Source: Vicia villosa (lineage: Eukaryota; Streptophyta; Magnoliopsida; Fabales; Fabaceae). From it: DNA of 64,000 bases. Shown piece after piece: positions 29,656 through 41,269 of this stretch. Within the stretch, counting starts at the first letter, position 1. The number at the start of each line of letters is the position of its first letter. The notes under the pieces were generated by a model that had not been told where the DNA came from, did not search any database, and saw only the letters and a program-made list of their open reading frames with translations. A program made the position numbers and the translations under genes. The DNA lies in assembly GCF_029867415.1 (NCBI RefSeq), contig NC_081185.1, positions 35,286,766 through 35,350,765 on the forward strand, in the 5' to 3' direction.

Positions 29656-31558
29656 CAATTTTCCTTGAGTGGTTTCCATTTGCAGATCTAGTACTTTGCG
29701 CATGCGCCAGTGCAAGATACACCTTCAATCCCAGCCACCAGATCATCACAAACTTCCATGATCTGACGCCCCTGGATGAAGGACCTTGTTGTGCACCTTC
29801 AGTCTCACCACACCTAATAGTACCAGCTAAGTTTTTCTATATTTTATTATTTTCTTTTATTTACACAAATTCTCTTTTTTTATATATATAGTTATTTTTT
29901 TATACAAATTTCTTTTAATAAAACTTTTTTCTTTACATAATAATATTTAATATTATTTATAATATTTATTTTATTTAGCTTATTTAATTTATATTATTTG
30001 TATTTATTTTATTTACTTATTTTGATTAGCTCATCTATTTAAATATTTCTAATAAATTCGTAAAATCAGGAAAATGCTTTTTTGTTCGATTAAATTATTT
30101 TCTCTTCGATTTAATTAATTAGGTTGACAAACCGATAATTAATTAAATCTGATTGTTATTCAATTGAATTTTCATTCGATTTAATGTTTGCAAGAATTTG
30201 TCATACACTAAAAATCTTCTTCTTCTGTGCCTTTTCAGGGTTAGCAATATGATTAATCCCGACTACGCGCCTGATCCAAAATACGAAGTTAAGTATTCTG
30301 TTTAATTTAATTTAAATTCTATTTGGTTTATTTTTAGAATTAGGGTTTGTTTCGCCTTCATCTTTTTCAGGGTTAACCTTAAAAGGCGCCCTATCAACCA
30401 TATCAGATCAAATCAAAGCTAAGTACCGTAGCCTATATTATTGTTTTAAATTTATTTATTCTTTTATTTTAGGGTTAACCTCATTCGCCTTTGAATTAGA
30501 CATACACTCACCCTATTTATTTATTGGTTTGCATTTTCAGGGTTTGTCAGATGCCAAAGCTACGTGTATTGGTAACCCTAACTCTAATATTTTCTGTTTT
30601 AATTTTTAATTATATCCCGCTGGTTTCAATTCCCCTCTCCTCCGCTGGTTACAATTTCCCTTCCCCATTATTATTGTTATATTATTGTGTGGTTAGTAAT
30701 CTTAGGGAGTGCAAGCTTTAAATCAATGTAGATAATTAATTATAAGATAATTTTATAAATATAATCACGTGATTGGTGCACACACGCACGCTTTTGGGTA
30801 ACCTCTCTGTTGCCTCGTTGCATGTTGCCTTGTTGCCTGTTGCCTTGTGTTTTTTTGCAGAATAAGCCAAGTCCCTCGAATACGAGGATACCTCAGCCAT
30901 GTTGCCTCGATAAAAAGGTCACGACCCTAAATGATGCTGCCTTCGATACACAAATGACCTCGACCCTTGGAAGTTGCCTACGGAAAAAGGCTGAGGTATC
31001 TTCTGGTTGCCTAACGAAAAATGGCTTATTCTGATCCTTACCTTAGACTACCTGCCCTTCTATGGCATGGGACAGTCTCATGGCAAAGGATGCTTCGACA
31101 ACCCTTCAATCTCCAAACGAAAGGCTTCCTGCCCTCTTATGGCAAGGACTGACCCTTTCATTCTGAAAGGCTAAAAAGAGACCTATCATCTGAGTTTAAG
31201 GTAATTGCCCCTAATTGCCTTGCAATGCTCATCTTTAATATTCTTTCTCACAATTCTTCAAAAACTGGCTACGCTCATTTACGAGCTAAAGTCCACTTTT
31301 TTCTTTCATCTACCTTTTTCTAAAAACAAACGAGCAAGCAAAGCAATTAAGAGCCCATGGCAAACCATGGATGCAAAGGGTGCCTTACACCTTCCCTTTG
31401 CATAAATTACCCCCCGAACTTAGATTTCTTTAAAAGGTTTTTTTTTCTGTTTCTTTTTGCCTTTCTGAATTTGTTTGGATAAAATAAAAGTCGGTGGCGA
31501 CTCTTGCTTAACCGCGACATTTCGATCGATAAAAAGTCAGTTCACCGTATTACAGAAC

Positions 31559-31576
31559 TGGCGACTCTGCTGGGGA
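31559..31576 (+). promoter_or_regulatory. Primer binding site (tRNA-Arg type)
   Basis: TGGCGACTCTGCTGGGGA begins four bases after the LTR end and matches the site used by Ogre elements. Confidence 0.93.
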
Positions 31577-32722
31577 AAAAATTCGATAAAAGAGGTGTTA
31601 CCTTAAAAGTTTAGGAATCACTTAAATGTTTTCTATTGCCTGCTTTGCTTGTTTTATTTTTCAGGGCTGTTTTGGGAAAATTGAAGGACGAATCCTATTC
31701 CCGGATTCAAGAACACTTAAGATTAGGAGCGGCATAGTCATGGAGACCCCCCTTGTGCATGCTTGGGGTTGGTCAAAATGAAGTTCGCGCTTGAGTTAGG
31801 CCTCCACTGGTTATTGTGTATCTCTTTTGCATGAGAGAGGTTTATGCATGTATCTTTGGGTGCGTCGGAGCTCAGGGACCTTTAGTCACCTTTAACCCAT
31901 CTTAAACTTTTAGGAACGTAGTGGGGGGGCTATTCTTGGTGCATGCCAAGTTATGGTCGCTACCCGATACTACAGCTCAGATAGGTTTCTTCCTAAAGTA
32001 TCATTGCGTGGTATGCATGTACCATGTTCGAGGGTGCTTTAGAGGGGGCTGACAATTCTGAGTCACTTGGTAGAACCTGTTGATGAAATCTCTTTATCCA
32101 TAGAAATACCCTTGGGAAGGACACCTGATCAGACCCCATGCAAGCCTTAAGCCAAAAATTGTGTGACTTGTCTGTGCTTTCCACTAACCCTTTGATTTTC
32201 TTGCAGGTTTTTCTTGTGGGACTCACTCGTCTTTACCATCTTACACTTTTCCTGATGCATTGCATAACATCATGACATCATGACATCATAAGCATAACAT
32301 GATTTAACTAACCCTTTCAAGGATCTTAGGAATTTAGGGCGCACAATTTGAGGTGCTCTTATCAAGGACTGAATCCCTATCAAGGGGCAAATGTATTTAT
32401 TTTCCTCTGGCCACATACCTTCCAATTCAGAGACTCAACATCTATTAAGGGGCAAGAGGATTTATTTTCCTCTAGCCATGTACCTTCAAATTCAGAAGTT
32501 CCCGAATCAGAGGCTATGACCCGCTGGATATGGTGAGCTTGATTCCCATAGAAGAATATCCAAAAAATCAGAGTTCTTCAAACGAAGAAGCGATAGAATC
32601 ATGTTCCAATGTTGCTAACTAAATTTCCAAAGATCCTTGGAAGTATTGCATCTGCATTCATAACATTGCATCACAGGTTTCCACCACAGGTTTCTTACCA
32701 CCTCGCTGTTTATTTCAGCATC

Positions 32723-34114
32723 ATGAATCTCGAGCAATCAGTCAAAGACCTTCAAGCTCAGAACACCCAGTTTCAAGATCTGATCCTGAACCTGTCCAAG
32801 GGGCAAGATGAACTGAAAGCACTCCTGACCAAGAAGAAGAAGAAGGGTAAGAAGACTCTGGGGAAAAAGCTTAGACCGATCTTGCAACTCAGGGATGCTG
32901 AACCCTCTGAAGACAGTGATGAGGATGAGCAAGATGATGATGCTAGTATCAAAACTGATGCAAAAAGTAACCATGATTCTGCCAAACCCTTTGAAGAAGA
33001 AGAGGACTATCACCATGAGGATGAACATCCTGATGACAAATACAAGATGTTAGAAGAGCGTCTGAGAAGCGTGGAAATTCAGAAGGTACCTGGGCTGTAT
33101 TTTGAAGAGCTTGGACTCGTTCCTGGGGTCGTTATTCCTCCAAAATTCAAAACTCCCTCCTTTGCTAAGTATGATGGAGTCTCCTGTCCTAAACTACACT
33201 TGAGGTCTTATGTAAGGAAGATTCAACCTCATACTGCTGATAAGAAGCTTTGGATCCACTTTTTCCAAGAGAGCTTATCTGGAACTCAACTCGAATGGTA
33301 CTATCAATTGGAGAGTGCCCACATCCGTACCTGGGAAGATTTGGTTGTTGCTTTCTACAAGCAATACCAATATAATTCCGATCTCGCACCCACTCGAATG
33401 CAACTACAAAACATGTCTATGGGCTCTAATGAAAGTTTCAAGGAGTATGCTCAGAAATGGAGAGATCTAGCTGGAAGAGTCAAACCCTCTCTAGCTGACA
33501 GAGAATTGGTCGATATGTTCATGAGTACACTGACTGGTCCTTTTTATAGCCATTTGCTGGGAAGTTCATCATCTGGATTCACTGAACTCATACTGATTGG
33601 GGAACGTGTAGAGAGTGGCATTCGAAGTGGTAAGATTCAAGTGGCTGCATCCTCAGGTACTACAAAGAAGCATTTCAATGGGAGGTCAGATTCCAATGCT
33701 GTGTATGGGCAGAAAAGGATAAACCATGATCAATCTATTGGGGCAATTATGAGCTCCACACCGGCGCCTCAACAAGGCCGTCAAAACAAACAAGATGCAC
33801 CAAGACGGCAATTCACAAAGATCAATATGTCGTTAGCTCAAGCTTTACAACATCTGCTAAAGGCAAATTTGGTTACCCTGAGGGATCCTCCTAAGAATCC
33901 TAACACCTCTGCTCCTAGCTACAAACCCAACGCAAGATGCGCATATCATTCTAATAGTCCTGGACACGACACAGAGAATTGTTGGCCGTTGAAGAACAAG
34001 ATCCAAGATATGATCGACGCTGGCGAAATTGAGTTCGACACCCCTGCAACTCCTAATGTGATCATTGCTCCCATGCCTAATCACAACAAGATTGCTAATG
34101 CTATGGATGGCTAG
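32723..34114 (+). CDS. Ogre-type Gag, intact (463 aa from Met39 of a 501-codon frame)
   Basis: The frame is open from 32609, but MNLEQSVKDLQAQN at 32723 is the more likely start because a coiled-coil-like N-terminus begins there. Next come a Lys-rich patch (KKKKKGKKTLGKK), an acidic stretch (about residues 97-146 of the long frame), the gag core (VIPPKFKTPSFAKYDG, WIHFFQESLSGTQLEWY, FKEYAQKWRDLAGRVKPSL) and a CAYHSNSPGHDTENCW motif near the C-terminus, a non-classical zinc-knuckle-like block seen in Tat/Ogre Gag. It ends with DAGEIEFDTP and a stop, with no protease or pol fused. It forms the virus-like particle that packages element RNA (family knowledge). The intact frame fits the youth of the insertion. 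Confidence 0.9.
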   Translation: MNLEQSVKDLQAQNTQFQDLILNLSKGQDELKALLTKKKKKGKKTLGKKLRPILQLRDAEPSEDSDEDEQDDDASIKTDAKSNHDSAKPFEEEEDYHHEDEHPDDKYKMLEERLRSVEIQKVPGLYFEELGLVPGVVIPPKFKTPSFAKYDGVSCPKLHLRSYVRKIQPHTADKKLWIHFFQESLSGTQLEWYYQLESAHIRTWEDLVVAFYKQYQYNSDLAPTRMQLQNMSMGSNESFKEYAQKWRDLAGRVKPSLADRELVDMFMSTLTGPFYSHLLGSSSSGFTELILIGERVESGIRSGKIQVAASSGTTKKHFNGRSDSNAVYGQKRINHDQSIGAIMSSTPAPQQGRQNKQDAPRRQFTKINMSLAQALQHLLKANLVTLRDPPKNPNTSAPSYKPNARCAYHSNSPGHDTENCWPLKNKIQDMIDAGEIEFDTPATPNVIIAPMPNHNKIANAMDG

Positions 34115-36289
34115 AAGGATGAACTTTTTAGATCATTAGATTTACTTTCATTTGCAATTTCTAATCTGTTTGTTTAAACATTCGACTTATGATAGACATT
34201 ATTTGTCTTAATAATAATCATTAGTGCATTGCATATGTTTGTCTTGAATTAATTATTTCGCTACCACTCATTTTAAGTTATGTCTTTATTCTGCATATGT
34301 TTTTGTGATACTCAACTCCTGCTAAAGATGTATACCTTTTGAGGGAGGATGACGAAAACGATACCGCAACCTCATACAGTATGCTTTTGAGCGGACTATG
34401 CTGACGATGTACAGGCATTTGTTCAATTCCTAAACAGTGGAGATATAAGGACGTTAATCCCTCGTCAACCCCCTTGAGCCTAAGAAGTAGAAGTTTCTTT
34501 TTTGTACTAAAACCCTTGATCATAACCTGGGGCAGGGTAGTTCTCAGTTAATTTGGCTGTGCATTCTATTTTAAGAAAATCATTCAGTACATCTTTCAAC
34601 AAAGGTTTCAATCGCAAGCATTCATCCGCACACATCAAAGACGTGTTGGAGATGTTAATAAAAAGCCAATGTTGGTTCATCAATCATTAAAGCAAGGCGG
34701 TCAATATCTTTCAAAAAAGAAAAAAAAAATGAAAAAACATATATACAAAGAAAAGCCTGCTAAGTCAAAAATTAAAAAGATGACTTAGGCAAAAATCAAA
34801 GCATCCCGCTGACTGTAATCTCAAAATAGACAGTTCAGGCAAAAGTTAGGGATATCAAAATAAAAAAATGAAAACAGAGAAGTCAACAAGTTCCTGAACG
34901 ACACAATGTTGTAACTACCAAAAGGAAGAAGTGACTGCCATCTCAAAAGTTATCTTTGCTTGTGAACCATCATCAGTATCAAAGGTGCAAATCCAAAAGT
35001 CTCTTGGAACCTGAATGCATAAGTTTGATTTAGCTGAGCTTAGGACTGAAGATCATCAGGAAGAGGGGTGGGTACAATAAACTTTGAGCCATTATCCTTT
35101 GTTTCTTAAAACCGTGAACCAAGCCACGTTACAACCCTTGAAAGTCCTAATTGAAGCATGGTTAGTTCGAAAGCATACTGTCACCAAAAAGGTATCCTGA
35201 CTCCTTAAGGTTTACCAGAAATGCCGAGTTGATATCACGTTTCTACAAACATCACGTTGTCACAAATATCATGTTTTTACAAATATCATGTTTTTTTACA
35301 AACATCACACGTTTACATCTTTGGTTTTAATGTTTTCAAAAAAAAAAAAAACACTCAAGACAAACGTATGCATTGCATCTCATGAATTCATTATTAAACA
35401 TATTCTGCTACATAATTTCAAATGTTAGCATCAGAAAGAACTTGCACAGGGTATAACTAATGACTAGAAAGTTATCCCGATAGGCAACGTCTCCTACATA
35501 TTCAAGGGGCATGACACGTTTCTCCCAATCAATCTGGGGCAATCAAGTCAAGATTCGAAGAATCTCTCAAAGATGCCAAAAACAATCAGGGGCATGCATC
35601 CAAACAAATCTTAAGCTATTTCCAATCAATATGGGGCATTGTCCTGGACCAATGGTTACTAAGGGGCATGTCGCCCATGGTTCATATCTCATAAAGTCCT
35701 CGCGAGACGAATCTTTCCCAAAGTTCCTACTAACCGGGGCAAATCTATACAAGTCCAGCTTGACATCTTGATCAACATTCAGTGGCGTGCCCTAATTAAA
35801 GTCCAGAAACGACAGGTACTATAATACTAGGGGCAACATTCAAGACATTTGCGTCTTCCCACAAAGCTGATTTCGCAAGATCATATCCCCACAGAGTAAT
35901 CCCTAAGAAGATGTCTTCCAACACTCCTACCCCGACAAAGGCATGGCTCCCCAACATGGTTCCCCCTTTATCCCCAATCAGGGAACATCAAGTTACTATT
36001 CATCCCCAAGCAGAAGTCATAAATCCCCAGCTAAACATCTTCAAGACAAGACCAGACGTCAAAATCACAAAGACATAGAGATTTATTTTCTCGACGAAGA
36101 TAACATAAATCATATTCGCATACCACATGACATAAACATATTCATACATCGCATACATCACTATATAACAAATCCATAACATACGAAGTTTCTCATTTAT
36201 TTTGAGATACTCATCACATAAACGCATGCATCATGACATAAGAAAACTAACCTCTATTTTTCAGGATATTACTATCTCTATCTGCAAGA
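34115..36289 (+). other. Noncoding 3' half of the Ogre internal region
   Basis: No pol motif in any frame. Frames here are under 90 codons and unlike known proteins. Many phrases of the type AGGGGCATG or TGGGGCAA recur at irregular spacing from about 35500 to 35840, and ATCACGTT/ATCATGTTT repeats occur near 35240-35300. It occupies the place where protease-RT-RNase H-integrase should be. Confidence 0.8.
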
Positions 36290-36762
36290 GTTAATTCGAC
36301 ACCTTTGACGGTTCCTTAACAATCTATTCTCAATTATTAAGTCGACACCTTTGACGGTTCCTTAATACATCAAGAGTTAAGTCGACACCTTTGACGGTTC
36401 CTTAACAACACATTTCAGATATAAGTCGATACCTTTGACGGTTCCTTATACAATCTATCTACATATCTGAGTCGATACCTTTGACGGTGCCTCAATGATA
36501 TGCTTCAGAGTTAAGTCGATACCTTTGACGGTTCCTTAACAACCCACATCAAGAGTTAAGTCGACACCTTTGACGGTTCCTTAACAACACATTTCAGATA
36601 TAAGTCGACACCTTTGACGGTTCCTTATACAATCTGTCTGCATATCTGAGTCGATACCTTTGACGGTGCCTCAACAATATGCTTCAAATTTAAGTCGATA
36701 CCTTTGACGGTTCCTTAAATAACCCAACACAGATTTGAGTCGATACCTTTGACGGTTCCTCA
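36290..36762 (+). repeat. Tandem hairpin array, 11 monomers of about 45 bp, 179-bp higher-order unit
   Basis: CCTTTGACGG begins at 36302, 36348, 36388, 36432, 36478, 36522, 36567, 36611, 36657, 36701 and 36746. Monomers four apart are most alike (36388/36567, 36432/36611, 36478/36657, 36522/36701), each exactly 179 bp apart. Every monomer has complementary arms around the constant core: GTTAAG/CTTAAC, TATTAAG/CTTAATA, TATAAG/CTTATA, TGAG/CTCA, ATTTAAG/CTTAAAT or TTGAG/CTCAA. The array lies about 230 bp before the 3' LTR, where Ogre elements are known to carry variable tandem repeats. Confidence 0.95.
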
Positions 36763-36978
36763 ACATTCAAAAAAAAAAAAAGAGAAGACAACAAAAGCAG
36801 AAATTTTGCAACAATCCATACTCCAACAACTACCAGATGGCATCTACAAGCCCATCTCCGACAAAAGTCCCTACTTCAAATAGGGCAAATTTCTTGGTAT
36901 TCCTGTGTTCAATCATCTTCCACCTTCAGATACCGACTGGCACACAAACCACTCTACATCTTCAGGTTTAAGATAATT

Positions 36979-36991
36979 GAACAGGGGCAGC
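36979..36991 (+). promoter_or_regulatory. Polypurine tract
   Basis: GAACAGGGGCAGC directly precedes the 3' LTR (TGTCATACCCC at 36992). The minus-strand element at 57.6-64 kb has the matching GAATAGGGGCAGC before its LTR. Confidence 0.8.
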
Positions 36992-39900
36992 TGTCATACC
37001 CCAAAATTTGCCCACAGTATTTCTCTTATTCAAGCTTCAAGTCCATATGCAAAAGCTCATAGACACACTCTCCCATACAAGGCCCTGAACCAGGATTTAG
37101 GTCAGGCAAAAGAAAATCATTGAATCAATGGCGCCTAGGCATCCCAGGCCTTCATTTCATTATTTCTATTATTTTTATTATATTATTATTTTTTATATTG
37201 GGTTTTTTGTTTATAAAAATTCAATTTAAAAATAAATAATTGGTGAAAATAATCAAAGATTTAATTGGGATTATGCTTCTATTAAAGATTGAGAAATTTT
37301 TTTTTTTAAAGTCAATCAAGTGGAAACATGGGGATCAATTTGAGTAATTTGAAAATATGTGACTATTGGGCCTATCATTTAGATTCTAAGAAGGCCCATG
37401 ACTTTAAGAGAAGTCCCTAATTCCACCTTTTATTTTTATGAATTTATTAATATTTATTTGAATTCTATTTCATTTAAAATATTAAATAAATCATAAAAAG
37501 AATATAATTATGATAATTGAATTAAAATACAATATTCATTTAGTTTCTTTTAGAAACCAAATCAGATTTTTGAGGACAGGAAATCGTGTGGATGATTGGT
37601 GGCTTGATTGGCATGATTGAAACCAAAATAGAAGTTTATTATACCTCTTCCAAAAATCAAATCTTCATGATCCAAATCACAGAGATTGAAATTATAATTC
37701 CTGACCTAATGCAATGTTGTATATATACGCAACAATTCTATGCTTATGGGGGATTCTTTTGGCTGCAAATGAACCCTGCCGAAAAAAAACGGTGAACAAA
37801 GTTGTGATAGCAGATCAAGTTAGGGGTCGATTCAAGGCAAACAAAGCATCATAACACGTTCCTTAAATCTTTCTGATCGAAAACCAATCCTCACAGATCA
37901 ACAAAACGCGTAGAAACTCGACCCCTTCAATCACGGTTTGCCCAATTTATTTCAAAACTTAATTCTGCGAATTCATTCATGATAAACATAATTTGATGGC
38001 ATATCTATGTTTATAACCATGTTTTCGAACTGTTTGAATCGTTAATTGCTAGCTTTTGTACAGAAATCAAGATGTGCCATGGCTAGGGTTCATCTTCGTG
38101 ATTTTGGGGAAGTAGAGTTCCACACGATTTTAGACCGAATTAATGCCTCCACTGGATTCGTGAGATTGTATACTGTTGATATATGCTATTGTTTGGTGTT
38201 ATTTGATGTTCATATGCAGGTTTTATGAAGGAGGGTCTATAGCCACGAAGAGAAACCGTGGCTGAATGTGTCTGGTTTTTGCATAAATCCCACGAAGAAG
38301 AAGAAGGGATCTGGGCGCCTCTTTTTTAAATTTCATTAACGTCCTTTTATGGTTTATATAAATTCGGTTCCAGGTTAATATCAACCAGAGACATATGGCT
38401 CAGTGGCAAAAGGTTGCGTCCAAGGTTCTTCGTGTGCAAGGGCAGGGGTTCGATCCCTGCCTCTTGCAGATTGGTTTTTTCAATTTTCCTTGAGTGGTTT
38501 CCATTTGCAGATCTAGTACTTTGCGCATGCGCCAGTGCAAGATACACCTTCAATCCCAGCCACCAGATCATCACAAACTTCCATGATCTGACGCCCCTGG
38601 ATGAAGGACCTTGTTGTGCACCTTCAGTCTCACCACACCTAATAGTACCAGCTAAGTTTTTCTATATTTTATTATTTTCTTTTATTTACACAAATTCTCT
38701 TTTTTTATATATATAGTTATTTTTTTATACAAATTTCTTTTAATAAAACTTTTTTCTTTACATAATAATATTTAATATTATTTATAATATTTATTTTATT
38801 TAGCTTATTTAATTTATATTATTTGTATTTATTTTATTTACTTATTTTGATTAGCTCATCTATTTAAATATTTCTAATAAATTCGTAAAATCAGGAGAAT
38901 GCTTTTTTGTTCGATTAAATTATTTTCTCTTCGATTTAATTAATTAGGTTGACAAACCGATAATTAATTAAATCTGATTTTTATTCAATTGAATTTTCAT
39001 TCGATTTAATGTTTGCAAGAATTTGTCATACACTAAAAATCTTCTTCTTCTGTGCCTTTTCAGGGTTAGCAATATGATTAATCCCGACTACGCGCCTGAT
39101 CCAAAATACGAAGTTAAGTATTCTGTTTAATTTAATTTAAATTCTATTTGGTTTATTTTTAGAATTAGGGTTTGTTTCGCCTTCATCTTTTTCAGGGTTA
39201 ACCTTAAAAGGCGCCCTATCAACCATATCAGATCAAATCAAAGCTAAGTACCGTAGCCTATATTATTGTTTTAAATTTATTTATTCTTTTATTTTAGGGT
39301 TAACCTCATTCGCCTTTGAATTAGCCATACACTCACCCTATTTATTTATTGGTTTGCATTTTCAGGGTTTGTCAGATGCCAAAGCTACGTGTATTGGTAA
39401 CCCTAACTCTAATATTTTCTGTTTTAATTTTTAATTATATCCCGCTGGTTTCAATTCCCCTCTCCTCCGCTGGTTACAATTTCCCTTCCCCATTATTATT
39501 GTTATATTATTGTGTGGTTAGTAATCTTAGGGAGTGCAAGCTTTAAATCAATGTAGATAATTAATTATAAGATAATTTTCTAAATATAATCACGTGATTG
39601 GTGCACACACGCACGCTTTTGGGTAACCTCTCTGTTGCCTCGTTGCATGTTGCCTTGTTGCCTGTTGCCTTGTGTTTTTTTGCAGAATAAGCCAAGTCCC
39701 TCGAATACGAGGATACCTCAGCCATGTTGCCTCGATAAAAAGGTCACGACCCTAAATGATGCTGCCTTCGATACACAAATGACCTCGACCCTCGGAAGTT
39801 GCCTACGGAAAAAGGCTGAGGTATCTTCTGGTTGCCTAACGAAAAATGGCTTATTCTGATCCTTACCTTAGACTACCTGCCCTTCTATGGCATGGGACAG

Positions 39901-40378
39901 TCTCATGGCAAAGGATGCTTCGACGACCCTTCAATCTCCAAACGAAAGGCTTCCTGCCCTCTTATGGCAAGGACTGACCCTTTCATTCTGAAAGGCTAAA
40001 AAGAGACCTATCATCTGAGTTTAAGGTAATTTCCCCTAATTGCCTTGCAATGCTCATCTTTAATATTCTTTCTCACAATTCTTCAAAAACTGGCTACGCT
40101 CATTTACGAGCTAAAGTCCACTTTTTTCTTTCATCTACCTTTTTCTAAAAACAAACGAGCAAGCAAAGCAATTAAGAGCCCATGGCAAACCATGGATGCA
40201 AAGGGTGCCTTACACCTTCCCTTTGCATAAATTACCCCCCGAACTTAGATTTCTTTAAAAGGTTTTTTTTCTGTTTCTTTTTGCCTTTCTGAATTTGTTT
40301 GGATAAAATAAAAGTCGGTGGCGACTCTTGCTTAACCGCGACATTTCGATCGATAAAAAGTCAGTTCACCGTATTACA
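36992..40378 (+). repeat. 3' LTR of the gag-only Ogre element
   Basis: 3387 bp, almost identical to the 5' LTR (offset 8826, then 8825 and 8824 after the two homopolymer changes). TATA box at 37720-37727. Differences noted: C/T in the base before TGTATATA, A/G near 30071, G/T near 30154, A/C near 30500, A/C near 30755, T/C near 30968, A/G near 31101 and G/T near 31207 (5' LTR coordinates). Confidence 0.96.
38396..38480 (+). promoter_or_regulatory. Second copy of the pol III-like box pair in the 3' LTR
   Basis: A box TGGCTCAGTGG at 38396-38406, B box GGTTCGATCCC at 38447-38457, T6 run at about 38475-38480. Identical to the 5' LTR copy. Confidence 0.6.
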
Positions 40379-41269
40379 CATTGGTACACATGCATGAGTT
40401 GTATTAATTCCATTGGAGTCACATTTGTGTTATTTGATGTTTGCTTTTATGCGTATTATGTGATAATGTGTTAATATTACATTGGTGGTATGTGGGATAT
40501 ATGTCTTATGTATTAAAATTATTTGAATCGTTATAAATTATGATAATTGTACTTGATTCTTTTGGAGATTAAACCGTTGAGCCATCTCGTATAGTAAAAT
40601 ATGTGAAATACATTGAGGTATGCTATTTACATGATTATACAAGATGTGATAAATTATTTGATTGAGGTTTTTATACATTGTTCATTATTGTATATTTCTA
40701 TAATGATTTGAATTCTCACCCTTTTGTTGAAATGATGTTCTATGCGACATCGCCCAGGTACCGAGGATAGTGGTGCTTTGCATGAGGATAGTTGAGAAGC
40801 TTAGTTTGGTTATCCGTTTTGATTAAGTAGTGAGTCGGTGCTATGGTCATGTAACACTTGGGGGAATATTTTGAACTCATGTTTTATTATTAAGAGATAT
40901 TTTTATTCTCTTCTTTTGTTTCGTATTTTGAGATGTTATGATGAGTGGCCTTAATGCCCAATATTTGGATTCATATTATGTACTGATGATATGATATTAT
41001 GGTGATGATGTTACATGATTATAGTATGGAATATAATCATGAATTTTATTTGATAATATATGAGTATTGAGTTTATTCCGTTGTGATGTACACAAATGAT
41101 GAAAACACGAAGTTTAAATCCGTATTATAATTATGACCAGGTGTATATGATTTATTTTGGTTGGTTTTCTATGTGTTGGAAAACGACATGTGACACCCTT
41201 TGATGTTATGCATGCTTATTTTACTTTGATTATGTTGTAATTGCTTGGGGTTTAGAAAAGGGTGTTACA
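40379..41269 (+). repeat. Tekay-like LTR, right part
   Basis: Resumes with the duplicated CATTG (40379-40383) and ends GGTGTTACA at 41269, followed by TTAGTGGTATCAGAGTAGG. PBS TGGTATCAGAG starts about 41273. The same LTR end and PBS context occurs in reverse at 889 and 873-885. Confidence 0.85.

Larger units (their letters stand above)
28166..31554 (+). repeat. 5' LTR of the gag-only Ogre element
   Basis: 3389 bp. It differs from the 3' LTR by 8 substitutions that I could find, plus two homopolymer-length changes (T12/T11 near 28480 and T9/T8 near 31438). It carries a TATA box near 28895 and a pol III-like box pair at 29571-29655. Short frames inside (for example 29221-29403) are duplicated in the 3' LTR and are not believable genes. 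Confidence 0.96.
28166..40378 (+). mobile_element. Full-length gag-only Ogre-type Ty3/gypsy element (12.2 kb)
   Basis: Two LTRs (28166-31554 and 36992-40378), TG...CA ends (TGTCATACCCC... GTATTACA), and a 5-bp target duplication CATTG (28161-28165 and 40379-40383). The tRNA-Arg-like PBS TGGCGACTCTGCTGGGGA at 31559-31576 is the hallmark of Ogre elements in the Tat lineage. The internal region is only 5.4 kb with an intact gag, no pol at all, then a noncoding stretch, a hairpin tandem array and the PPT. It needs protease, RT and integrase from another element. It sits inside a Tekay LTR. Confidence 0.95.

Noticed and set aside
29560..29660. A true tRNA gene
   Set aside because: A and B boxes are present but no acceptor stem or anticodon arm can be drawn; called pol III-like only.
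28761..31405. Several short open frames in the Ogre 5' LTR, repeated almost exactly at 37586-40230
   Set aside because: They are conserved only because the two LTRs are nearly identical by recent insertion; none resembles a protein family.
36290..36762. CRISPR-like array of regularly spaced repeats
   Set aside because: Spacers are not unique, they form a 179-bp higher-order pattern, and the context is a plant retrotransposon.
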